Below, one piece after another: positions 12,692-19,378 of a DNA stretch of 19,378 nt. Source of the stretch: JAGLGH01 sp034723595 (lineage in GTDB: Archaea; Nanobdellota; Nanobdellia; Woesearchaeales; JAGLGH01); the NCBI GenBank assembly GCA_034723595.1, contig JAYEPB010000027.1, positions 1-19,378 of the forward strand. The letters are read 5' to 3'. A program made the position numbers and the translations under genes. Numbering within the stretch: position 1 is the first letter of the stretch; every line of letters starts with the position of its first letter. The notes under the pieces are model-generated. The model searched no databases, was not told where the DNA came from, and was given only the letters and a program-made list of their open reading frames with translations.

Positions 12692-12767
12692 GATATCTAA
12701 TAATCTTTTATGGATTTTCTAATAGGATAGGACTTTTTCAAAGAATCCATCCAATAAAAACCAAAAG

Positions 12768-12791
12768 TTATTTAAACTAACTTCAACTAAC
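12768..12791 (+). promoter_or_regulatory. TATA box and 10-bp-spaced direct repeat of the toxin-antitoxin unit
   Basis: TTATTTAAAC (12768-12777) is a TATA box with a predicted RNA start near 12798. AACTAAC occurs twice exactly 10 bp apart (12775-12781 and 12785-12791), between the box and the start, a position where a bound repressor would block transcription. GGTGA (12800-12804) then lies 6 nt before the ATG. Confidence 0.45.
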
Positions 12792-12810
12792 ATAGAATTG
12801 GTGAAATAAT

Positions 12811-13071
12811 ATGAAGAAAGTAAGCATGAATTTACATGTATCAGAATATGCAAGCAGGATTTTAGGAGTAATAAAAGAAAAATTTGGTTTAAAGGACAAA
12901 TCTGAGGCTCTTGAAAAATTTGCTGATTTATTTGGGGAAGAATTTATTGACAAAGAAGTCAAAGATGAGATAGTTGTAGATGTAATCAAGTCTTGTGAGC
13001 AGCATATTAATAAGCATGGGCATAGAAAAATGGCTTTAAAAGATTTGCGTAAACTTTGTGGTGTTGAATAA
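12811..13071 (+). CDS. DUF2683-family antitoxin
   Basis: An 86-residue protein resembling the archaeal DUF2683 family. The N-terminus MKKVSMNLHVSEYASRILGV is followed by KEKFGLKDKSEALEKFA and a C-terminal KHGHRKMALKDLRKLCG. It lacks enzymatic motifs. It ends 2 bp before a RelE-type toxin gene, and its size, order and spacing are typical of an antitoxin that neutralises the toxin and represses the shared promoter. The start is supported by GGTGA at 12800-12804 and the TATA box upstream. Confidence 0.8.
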   Translation: MKKVSMNLHVSEYASRILGVIKEKFGLKDKSEALEKFADLFGEEFIDKEVKDEIVVDVIKSCEQHINKHGHRKMALKDLRKLCGVE

Positions 13072-13073
13072 AT

Positions 13074-13349
13074 ATGTTTTCTTTTGATATTTCTGATGGA
13101 CTTAAGGTTGTTCTGGCCAAGCTTTCTAAAAAAGCCCCAGTAAGAGCAGCTATAATCTATAAGAAGATTGAACATATTATTTCCAGTGATGAAAAAACAA
13201 TTGATAACTTCAAAAACCTCAGGCATGGCCTGTCAGAATACAAACGGGCGCACATAGACAAATCATTTGTATTATTATTTAAGGTGACAAAATCCAAGGA
13301 ACATATTCTCTTTGATAGAATAGGACACCATGATGATATATACAAATGA
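13074..13349 (+). CDS. RelE/ParE-superfamily toxin
   Basis: A 91-residue protein with the RelE/YafQ-like pattern: helices at the N-terminus (LKVVLAKLSKKAPVRAAIIYKKIEHII), then FKNLRHGLSEYKRAHIDKSFVLLFKV and the C-terminal beta strand ending HILFDRIGHHDDIYK, which is typical of the family (the -HddiY ending). Family members cut mRNA on the ribosome. Candidate catalytic residues (Arg and His in YKRAHID, the His pair and Tyr at the end) are retained, so it may be active. It starts 2 bp after the antitoxin stop. A T8 run (13367-13374) follows. Confidence 0.85.
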   Translation: MFSFDISDGLKVVLAKLSKKAPVRAAIIYKKIEHIISSDEKTIDNFKNLRHGLSEYKRAHIDKSFVLLFKVTKSKEHILFDRIGHHDDIYK

Positions 13350-13390
13350 TTTAACATCTCCAAGATTTTTTTTGAAAATTTTGAAAACAT

Positions 13391-13398
13391 TTATATAA
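13391..13398 (+). promoter_or_regulatory. TATA box of rnp3
   Basis: TTATATAA, preceded by an A-rich stretch, is centred ~26 bp before the ATG at 13420, which implies a leaderless mRNA. Confidence 0.65.
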
Positions 13399-13419
13399 AC
13401 CCCTGATTATCTTATAGTT

Positions 13420-14037
13420 ATGTTCTGTGATATAGTGGTTCCAGATAGAAATGAGAAAGAATTCATAGAGATAGCCCAAAAGCTAGGCTATACTCATCTT
13501 ATCTTTGCATATCAATTCAATAAGAAGGGCTACCCAAAAACAAAAGACAGCAAAATCAAAATCATAACAGCAGCAATTGTAGAGACCAAAAACATCAACA
13601 AGGCAAGGATTGAAAAAGAGATTGTTATTGCACAAGCAGGAGAGCAGAACAGGCCAGTATTTGAATCAAGATATATTGATATTATTTATGGGCTTGAATG
13701 CGTATCAAAAAAAGATTTTATTCACCATAAGGCAAGCGGCATGAATCAGGTTCTTGGCAAATTTGCGCAAAAGAATAAGATTGCTATTGCATTCTCGTTT
13801 TCTATGCTTCTTAAAAGCAAAGGCATAAAACGCACTGCAATCATGGCAAGAATAAGCCAGAACATAAGGATCTGCAGGAAATACAACCTGCATATGATAA
13901 CAGCAAGTTTTGCCAAAGACCCTTATGCTATGCGTGCTCCAAGAGACATGATGGCTCTTATGCAGGATTTAGGAATGACTGGCAGTGAAGCGAAAAGTTC
14001 TATGCAGCAGCCAAAATCTAAAGAAAAGTTTATATAA
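13420..14037 (+). CDS. rnp3: RNase P protein component 3 (Rpp30)
   Basis: A 205-residue PHP-like TIM-barrel protein, a subunit of archaeal RNase P, which removes 5' leaders from tRNAs. Family features are the N-terminal FCDIVVPDRNEKEFIEIA and LGYTHLIFAYQF, the RYIDIIYGLEC stretch near residue 85, HHKASGMNQVL and IAFSFSMLL in the middle, and NIRICRKYNLHMITASFA with PRDMMALMQDLGM near the end. The length is usual for the family. The last codons (Lys-Phe-Ile-stop) form the TATA box of pheS. It belongs to the tRNA-related genes of the window. Confidence 0.92.
   Translation: MFCDIVVPDRNEKEFIEIAQKLGYTHLIFAYQFNKKGYPKTKDSKIKIITAAIVETKNINKARIEKEIVIAQAGEQNRPVFESRYIDIIYGLECVSKKDFIHHKASGMNQVLGKFAQKNKIAIAFSFSMLLKSKGIKRTAIMARISQNIRICRKYNLHMITASFAKDPYAMRAPRDMMALMQDLGMTGSEAKSSMQQPKSKEKFI
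14029..14037 (+). promoter_or_regulatory. TATA box of pheS inside the end of rnp3
   Basis: TTTATATAA covers the last two codons and stop of rnp3 and is centred ~31 bp before the pheS ATG at 14064. The predicted leader is about 5 nt. Confidence 0.5.
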
Positions 14038-14063
14038 CAAGATTAATTTTAAAGTAAAGAAAG

Positions 14064-15608
14064 ATGGCAGAAGAGAAAAAAATCCAGAAACTGATTGAGG
14101 GACTTCACCCGCTTGAGCAGAAAGTGCTGCCCTTGTTGATAAAGCATACTGCTCTTGCAGATATAGTAGATGCATCCGGGCTTTCGCAGGTAGAAGTGAT
14201 GAGAGCGCTCCAGTGGATGGAAAACAAAGATATAATCAAGATAAAAGCAGAAACAAAAGAGCTGGTGAGCCTTGAGAAAAACGGAAAAGATTATCTTAAA
14301 AAAGGATTGCCTGAAAATAGATTTATTATTGCGATTAAAGACAAGCCCTTGTCAATGCAGGATATAATAAAGATGGCAGGGCTTGATAAAGAAGAACTTA
14401 ATGCATGCATAGGAATGCTCAAAAAGAAAGCAGCAATCAATTTCAATAACCAAAAGATAGAAATCACAGAACAAGGCAAAAAATTACTAAATAAAGAAAG
14501 CCTTGAAGACAAATTTCTAAAACAATTATCTCATAAAACACTCTCCCTTGCTGACCTAAGTCCTGAAGAAAAGTTTGCTTATGATATATTCAGCAAAAGA
14601 AAAGACATAATCAAAACTGTGCTTACTAAAGAAAGAACTACAAAACTTACAGAACTGGGTCAAAAATTAGTTGTAATAAAGCTCAAGCCAAGCGATGCTC
14701 TGGATAAATTAACCCCAGATATGCTAAAGAAAGGCACATGGAAAGGCAAGAAATTCAGGAGATATGATGTCAAGATAAATGTGCCTGCAATTAACGGAGG
14801 CAGGAAGCATTTTGTCGACCAGGCTATAGGATCTGCAAAGAAGATATGGCTTGAAATGGGATTCACAGAAATGGAAGGAAACATGATTAATACTTCATTC
14901 TGGAACTTTGATGCGTTATTTACAGCTCAGGATCATCCAGTGAGGGAATTGCAGGACACTTTTTACATAAAAGACCCTAAACAAGGAAAGCTGCCAGATG
15001 CAAAGCTTATAAAAAAAGTAAAGGCTATGCATGAACATGGCGGAGACATAGGAAGCAAGGGCTGGATGTACAAGTGGAGCGAAGACGATGCAAAGCTGAA
15101 TGTCCTGAGAACACATACAACAGTATTATCTTCAAATACATTGGCAAAACTAAAAAAAGAGGATTATCCTGCGAAATTCTTTGCAGTAGGAAAATGCTTC
15201 AGAAATGAGGCACTTGACTGGTCGCACTTATTTGAGTTTAATCAAACTGAAGGCATCGTGATTGACCCTGATGCTAATTTCAGGAATCTGCTTGGATATC
15301 TAAAAGAATTTTTCAAAAAGATGGGATATCCCAAAGCAAGGTTTAGGCCTGCTTTCTTCCCATACACTGAACCCAGTATTGAGATAGACATATTTCATCC
15401 AGTCCATAAAAAATGGCTTGAATTTGGCGGAGCAGGAATACTGCGACCAGAAGTTGTAGAGCCTCTGCTGGGTAAAGATGTCCCTGTACTTGCATGGGGG
15501 CCAGGATTTGACAGAATAATACTTGAATATTATGATATAACCGATATTAGAGACCTTTACAGGAATGACCTTAAGCAGATAAGAGAAATGAAATCCTGGA
15601 TGAAATAA
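14064..15608 (+). CDS. pheS: Phenylalanine-tRNA ligase alpha subunit
   Basis: A 514-residue class II synthetase subunit, archaeal/eukaryotic type, that carries the active site and charges tRNA-Phe as an alpha2-beta2 complex with PheT. The first ~200 residues are winged-helix repeats (LHPLEQKVLPLL, then ALQWMENKDIIKI) that bind tRNA. The catalytic part begins near residue 225 (KKFRRYDVKINVP). It includes RTHTTVLSS, motif 2 FFAVGKCFRNE (~371), the Phe-binding FNQTEG, the EFGGAGILRPEV segment, and motif 3 GPGFDRII (~478). Its stop lies 2 bp before the pheT ATG, so the two are made together. Confidence 0.97.
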   Translation: MAEEKKIQKLIEGLHPLEQKVLPLLIKHTALADIVDASGLSQVEVMRALQWMENKDIIKIKAETKELVSLEKNGKDYLKKGLPENRFIIAIKDKPLSMQDIIKMAGLDKEELNACIGMLKKKAAINFNNQKIEITEQGKKLLNKESLEDKFLKQLSHKTLSLADLSPEEKFAYDIFSKRKDIIKTVLTKERTTKLTELGQKLVVIKLKPSDALDKLTPDMLKKGTWKGKKFRRYDVKINVPAINGGRKHFVDQAIGSAKKIWLEMGFTEMEGNMINTSFWNFDALFTAQDHPVRELQDTFYIKDPKQGKLPDAKLIKKVKAMHEHGGDIGSKGWMYKWSEDDAKLNVLRTHTTVLSSNTLAKLKKEDYPAKFFAVGKCFRNEALDWSHLFEFNQTEGIVIDPDANFRNLLGYLKEFFKKMGYPKARFRPAFFPYTEPSIEIDIFHPVHKKWLEFGGAGILRPEVVEPLLGKDVPVLAWGPGFDRIILEYYDITDIRDLYRNDLKQIREMKSWMK

Positions 15609-15610
15609 AA

Positions 15611-17263
15611 ATGCCAACAATAAAACTGAATAAAAAAGTGTTCGAAGAACTTGTAGGAAAAAAGCTTCCTCTTGACCAGCTTAAAGATAGGATATCCATG
15701 CTTGGAACAGATCTTGAAAGCATAGAGGGGAATGAGATAAATGTAGAAGTATTCCCAAACAGGCCTGATATGTTATCTGAGCAGGGTTTTGCAAGGGCGT
15801 TTGCTTCTTTTATCGGAGAGAAAACAGGATTAAGAAAATATGATGTCCAGCCTTCTGGCGCAAAAGTCATAATAGATAAATCAGTAGCAGGTGTCAGGCC
15901 TTTCACAGCATGTGCTATTGTCAGAGAGTTGAACTTCACAGATGAAAAGATAAAGGAGATAATCCAGATTCAGGAAAAGCTTCATATCACATTCGGAAGA
16001 AACAGAAAAAAGGCAGCAATAGGTGTATATCCTCTTGAGCATATCAAGACACCAATCACATTCTTTGCTGAGGATCCAAAAAAGGTCAAATTCCAGCCTC
16101 TTGAGTTTCCTAAGGAAATAACTGCATTGCAGGTATTGTCTCAGCATCCTGCTGGAAAAGAATATGGGCATCTGCTTGAAGGAATGAATAAAATCTCTTT
16201 TTTCAAAGATGCAACAGGCAGCATACTTTCAATGCCGCCAATAATTAATTCAAATACTACTGGCAAGATAAGTGAAGGCACAAGAGAGGTATTTGTAGAA
16301 TGCAGTGGCTTTGATATGGACACGCTTGAGAAATGCCTTAATATGATTGTCACAGCATTGGCAGACATGGGAGGAAAAGTATATTCTATGGAACTTGAAT
16401 ATCCTGATAAGAAGCTTGTAACTCCAAACCTTGAGCCAGAAGAGATGGAGCTTGATATTGATTATATCAATAAACGCCTTGGGCTGCAGCTTAGCGAGAA
16501 AGAGATAGTTAAATGTCTTGAAAAGATGGGCTATGGGTTTAATAAAGGCAAAGCGCTTGTTCCTGCATATAGGGCAGATGTGCTTCATCAGGTAGATCTT
16601 GCAGAAGATGTAGCTATCGCTTATGGCTATGAAAACTTTGAGCATGAGATACCTCATCTTTCAACAATTGGAAAGGAAAGCGGATTTGCAGTTTTCAAAA
16701 ACAAAATTAACAATATCCTTGCAGGTCTCGGGCTTATTGAAGTCAATACGTATCACATAACTTCAAAAAATAACCAAACCTCAATGATGGGACTTGACAT
16801 TCCCCTTGTAGAACTAGAGAACGCGCTTAATATTGAGTACAGCTCAATGCGGGCATGGATTATTCCATCAATAATGGAAGTGCTGCGCAGTAACAAGCAT
16901 AATGAATATCCTCAAAATCTATTTAATATAGGTATTGTGTTCAAGAAAGATAAATCAAAAGAAACAAATGTAAAAGAAGATACAAGACTTGCTGTTGCAT
17001 TGTGCGGAGAAGACTCAGATTTTACAAAAATAAAGCAGGTGTTTGATTATCTTCTAAAGCAGATAGATTGCAGCTATGAAACTGCTGAAACAGACCACCC
17101 CAGCTTTATTCCAGGAAGGGTTGCAAGGATTGCAGTAAACAGCAAAAATATAGCTTATATAGGGGAGATCTCGCCTGCTATTCTTGACAATTTTGACCTG
17201 CAGATGCCAGTAGCAGCATTTGAGCTTAATCTTAGCGAGCTTTATGAGATTAACAATAAATAA
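15611..17263 (+). CDS. pheT: Phenylalanine-tRNA ligase beta subunit
   Basis: A 550-residue archaeal-type PheT. An N-terminal domain (LLDQLKDRISMLGTDLE-like segment, then VEVFPNRPDMLSEQGFARA) leads to the B3/B4 editing region (about 90-270), which removes mischarged Tyr. The B5 domain (about 275-345) contains DIDYINKRLGL and ends with VPAYRADVLHQVDLAEDVA. The C-terminal inactive catalytic-like fold includes GLGLIEVNTYHI and IPSIMEVLRSNKHNEYPQNLF. The length fits archaeal homologues, which lack the long bacterial extensions. It starts 2 bp after pheS and is followed 4 bp later by a small membrane protein gene. Confidence 0.96.
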   Translation: MPTIKLNKKVFEELVGKKLPLDQLKDRISMLGTDLESIEGNEINVEVFPNRPDMLSEQGFARAFASFIGEKTGLRKYDVQPSGAKVIIDKSVAGVRPFTACAIVRELNFTDEKIKEIIQIQEKLHITFGRNRKKAAIGVYPLEHIKTPITFFAEDPKKVKFQPLEFPKEITALQVLSQHPAGKEYGHLLEGMNKISFFKDATGSILSMPPIINSNTTGKISEGTREVFVECSGFDMDTLEKCLNMIVTALADMGGKVYSMELEYPDKKLVTPNLEPEEMELDIDYINKRLGLQLSEKEIVKCLEKMGYGFNKGKALVPAYRADVLHQVDLAEDVAIAYGYENFEHEIPHLSTIGKESGFAVFKNKINNILAGLGLIEVNTYHITSKNNQTSMMGLDIPLVELENALNIEYSSMRAWIIPSIMEVLRSNKHNEYPQNLFNIGIVFKKDKSKETNVKEDTRLAVALCGEDSDFTKIKQVFDYLLKQIDCSYETAETDHPSFIPGRVARIAVNSKNIAYIGEISPAILDNFDLQMPVAAFELNLSELYEINNK

Positions 17264-17267
17264 AAAC

Positions 17268-17570
17268 ATGAGACATAAAAAAAGATTCAGCATATCAGGA
17301 ACTTTTATTACACTCATTCTAGTATATTTTATTTATCTTATAGCTAAAGATAAAGAATGGAAGATTCTTTCTTTTATCACTGGGGCTTATCTTTTTATTA
17401 TTATAGGATTTTTTGCCCTGGTTATTCTGGGCATATTGCTGTTGGTTCTTGTTCCTTTGCTTTTCCTCAAGAAGCCAATTATCTTCAGGAGATCCAGGTC
17501 AAAGCCAGTAAGAAAAAAGCCTCAGGCAGATAACGATGCGATTGATGTGGATTTTAAGGTAAAGGATTAA
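17268..17570 (+). CDS. Small membrane protein with basic tail
   Basis: A 100-residue protein of unknown family. After a basic start (MRHKKRF) there are two hydrophobic segments, about residues 8-26 and 33-65; the second (FIIIGFFALVILGILLLVLV) is long enough to span the membrane fully. A basic stretch (KKPIIFRRSRSKPVRKK) and an acidic end (DNDAIDVDFKVKD) follow. The ATG at 17268 is used because the longer frame from 17220 would run into pheT. It lies 4 bp after pheT, so it is probably read from the same mRNA. Confidence 0.6.
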   Translation: MRHKKRFSISGTFITLILVYFIYLIAKDKEWKILSFITGAYLFIIIGFFALVILGILLLVLVPLLFLKKPIIFRRSRSKPVRKKPQADNDAIDVDFKVKD

Positions 17571-17592
17571 ATAAGGAAAATAAGGTAAAAAA

Positions 17593-17955
17593 ATGACAAA
17601 TATTGCAAATGTATTTGAACAAAATGAGAACAAAACTCTAGAACAACAGAGATTATACGAAAGAAGACAAAATACAAATATTCTTAAAACAGAATTAAAC
17701 GAACAAGAACTATATTTAATTCAAACTCAGGATTCCTTAATCCGTTGGGTTGATAAAATATCAACATACTTGGATAGATTAGAAGATGATTTAACAAGAA
17801 ACGGCGAGCTGATTGATTCTCATCCTTTAATTAATGAGGTTACTGATATGTCTCTATATGAAGACCAAAAAATACTATATGAGACATTTTCAGATAATCC
17901 TAAGGAGGGTTGGGAATTACTCTTTAAGTTAGAGGAAGATTCGTTAATTCAATAA
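17593..17955 (+). CDS. Hypothetical coiled-coil protein
   Basis: A 120-residue charged, mostly helical protein with no motif that I recognise. Residues ~8-70 are rich in Glu, Gln, Asn and Leu with heptad-like spacing (LEQQRLYERRQNT, LNEQELYLIQTQDSLI), suggesting a coiled coil. The C-terminal part contains Trp and acidic residues (KEGWELLFKLEEDSL). It has no Cys and no membrane segment. It begins 22 bp after the preceding gene, with a weak GGTA-A-rich stretch before the ATG. The next gene has its own promoter. Confidence 0.55.
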   Translation: MTNIANVFEQNENKTLEQQRLYERRQNTNILKTELNEQELYLIQTQDSLIRWVDKISTYLDRLEDDLTRNGELIDSHPLINEVTDMSLYEDQKILYETFSDNPKEGWELLFKLEEDSLIQ

Positions 17956-17982
17956 TCATTGTAAGATAATTTAAAAGAAAAC

Positions 17983-17990
17983 TTTTTATA
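17983..17990 (+). promoter_or_regulatory. TATA box of the GTPase gene
   Basis: TTTTTATA is centred ~26 bp before the ATG at 18013, with no ribosome binding site between, so the mRNA is probably leaderless. Confidence 0.55.
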
Positions 17991-18012
17991 CCCTGCACAA
18001 TTTTACAATACA

Positions 18013-19212
18013 ATGATAGTAGGAGTAGTCGGAAAAGCAAATATAGGAAAATCAACATTCTTCAAAGCAGCCACATTGGCTGAAGTAGAGATAGCTAATT
18101 ATCCTTTTGCGACAATCAAGCCAAATTCAGGTGTGGGCTATGTCAAGATTGACTGCGTAGATAAGGAATTAGGCGTGCAGTGCAATCCAAGAGATGGATT
18201 CTGTATCAGGAATAAAAGATTTGTTCCAGTTCAGCTTATTGATGTGGCAGGTCTTGTGCCTGGAGCGCATGAAGGCAAAGGCATGGGAAATCAGTTTCTT
18301 GATGATCTTAGGCAGGCAGATGTGCTGATTCATGTGATTGATTGCGCAGGCGCAACCAATGAGAAAGGCGAGTCAATAAATCCAGGTGAGTATGACCCTG
18401 CAAATGACATAAGGTTTCTTGAAGAGGAACTTGATTATTGGTATCTGGGAATCATAAAAAAAGGGTGGGATAAGTTTGCAAGAGAGACGCAGCAAACAAA
18501 ACAGGAAGTGCATAAGGCTGTAGCAAAACAGTTGTCAGGTCTTAGAGTCACAGAAGAGATGGTCGAAGCTGCAATAAAAAAGCTTAATCTTAATACAGAA
18601 TCAGTTATAGCATGGGATGATGATAGTATATTCAGGCTTGCGCAGGAGCTGCGAAAACAGACAAAACCAATGATTATAGCATGCAATAAGATTGATATTC
18701 CTGAAGCAGAAGCAAATTTTAATAGGCTTAAGGAAGAATTTACAGATTATATGCTGATTCCGTGTTCAGCAGAAAGCGAACTTGCATTGAGAGAAGCTGC
18801 AAAGCATGAACTTATAGATTATATCCCTGGTGAAGACACATTCTCTTTCAAAAATGAATCACAGCTTAATGAGAAACAAAAAACTGCACTTAATTTCATC
18901 AAGACTACAATCCTTGACAAATGGGGTACAACTGGGGTGCAGGATGTGCTGAACACAGCAGTGTTTGAGCTGCTCAAATACATAGCAATCTTTCCTGGAG
19001 GAGTAAACAAACTTGAGGATCAGCATGGCAATGTCCTTCCTGATTGTTTCCTTCTTCCTGAAGAATCAACTGCGCTTGATTTTGCTTATAAAATACATAC
19101 TGACCTTGGAAATAAGTTTATCAGAGCAATAGATGTCAAGACAAAGATGACTGTAGGAAAAGATTATAAGCTGAAACACAGGGACATTATTGAGATAGTC
19201 AGTGATAAGTAG
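18013..19212 (+). CDS. Obg-family GTPase, YchF/OLA1-related, with TGS domain
   Basis: A 399-residue cytosolic GTPase of the archaeal Obg/YchF-like group (MJ1332 type), probably ribosome-linked. G1 is GKANIGKST (7-15). The switch region YPFATIKPNSGVGYV is typical of the Obg/Nog group. G3 is DVAGLVPGAHEGKGMGNQFL. G4 is NKID, the guanine-specific form, so GTP rather than ATP preference is expected, unlike true YchF/OLA1. G5 is in PCSAESE. A helical insert (about 130-215) separates G3 and G4. The C-terminal TGS domain (about 315-399) ends VGKDYKLKHRDIIEIV. Length is normal. It is monocistronic as seen here; T-rich sequence follows the stop. Confidence 0.92.
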   Translation: MIVGVVGKANIGKSTFFKAATLAEVEIANYPFATIKPNSGVGYVKIDCVDKELGVQCNPRDGFCIRNKRFVPVQLIDVAGLVPGAHEGKGMGNQFLDDLRQADVLIHVIDCAGATNEKGESINPGEYDPANDIRFLEEELDYWYLGIIKKGWDKFARETQQTKQEVHKAVAKQLSGLRVTEEMVEAAIKKLNLNTESVIAWDDDSIFRLAQELRKQTKPMIIACNKIDIPEAEANFNRLKEEFTDYMLIPCSAESELALREAAKHELIDYIPGEDTFSFKNESQLNEKQKTALNFIKTTILDKWGTTGVQDVLNTAVFELLKYIAIFPGGVNKLEDQHGNVLPDCFLLPEESTALDFAYKIHTDLGNKFIRAIDVKTKMTVGKDYKLKHRDIIEIVSDK

Positions 19213-19378
19213 TTTTTGATATATTTACTTTTTAGTAATTTGAAATTATTGGATTTAACATTTGGCTAAGCCCTGTTATATTTGTTTTCGGTTACGAAGT
19301 TCTGGAAACTTGCATCTGCAAAGTTGAGAAAGGGTGAATACAATCAAGCAAGAAGTGCTTTCAAGTAATAGAAAAAAG

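Noticed and set aside
19270..19368. Open frame of 32 codons ending KLRKGEYNQARSAFK after the GTPase gene
   Set aside because: It reads somewhat like a protein end, but it has no ATG or ribosome binding site, lies directly after an in-frame stop, and is too short to tell from chance.
1..19378. CRISPR array, rRNA genes or insertion sequence
   Set aside because: No regularly spaced repeats, no rRNA-like stretches and no transposase motifs were seen on either strand.

Overview
The window looks like a chromosomal segment of an AT-rich archaeon, most likely a DPANN lineage (Woesearchaeota/Pacearchaeota-like; this placement is inference). The archaeal call rests on the gene set: TATA-binding protein, a single MCM helicase, a Gins51 subunit, an RPA-type OB-fold protein, RNase P component 3 (Rpp30), archaeal-type PheS/PheT and Fe-S type ThiI. 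Promoters agree with this. At least eight genes have a TATA-like box centred 25-29 bp before the ATG, which implies leaderless or nearly leaderless mRNAs.

Layout. 1-246: the 3' tail of a gene, a G-rich tract with a T8 run, and tRNA-Gln(CTG). 339-1917: gins51 (-) diverging from a membrane-anchored, sequon-rich surface protein (+). 1984-2194: tRNA-Asn(GTT) and tRNA-Ile(GAT); the tRNA-Ile carries a ~42-nt intron in the D-loop. 2195-2550: a gene remnant and a GC-rich hairpin element. 2551-3467: an overlapping DUF167 (YggU)-YggS pair (-). 3601-5590: a Fis-type HTH protein, a small membrane protein and a SpoIIM-family membrane protein (+). 5593-9827: an information-processing block on the minus strand, in transcription order tbp, mcm (with an intein before Walker B), RPA-like protein. 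9828-10929: TATA-like boxes and hairpins, a Cys-rich putative zinc protein (-) behind a structured leader with its own TATA box, and a possible short + strand transcript. 10930-12556: thiI and an unknown protein. 12581-13349: a metallophosphoesterase remnant and a DUF2683/RelE-type toxin-antitoxin pair. 13420-17955: rnp3, pheS, pheT and two small unknown genes (+). 18013-19212: an Obg/YchF-like TGS GTPase.

How the genes fit together. MCM and Gins51 belong to the same replicative helicase (CMG), and the RPA-like protein binds the single-stranded DNA it makes. ThiI, RNase P Rpp30, PheS/PheT and three tRNA genes form a tRNA synthesis, modification and charging theme. The accessory content is small: one toxin-antitoxin pair, two decayed genes, one intein and one tRNA intron.

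Most unusual items: the D-loop tRNA intron, with an alternative helix that would trap the anticodon stem; the leader RNA with mutually exclusive hairpins upstream of the Cys-rich gene; the GC-rich hairpin element near 2411-2516; and the MCM intein. No complete novel multi-gene system was recognised.
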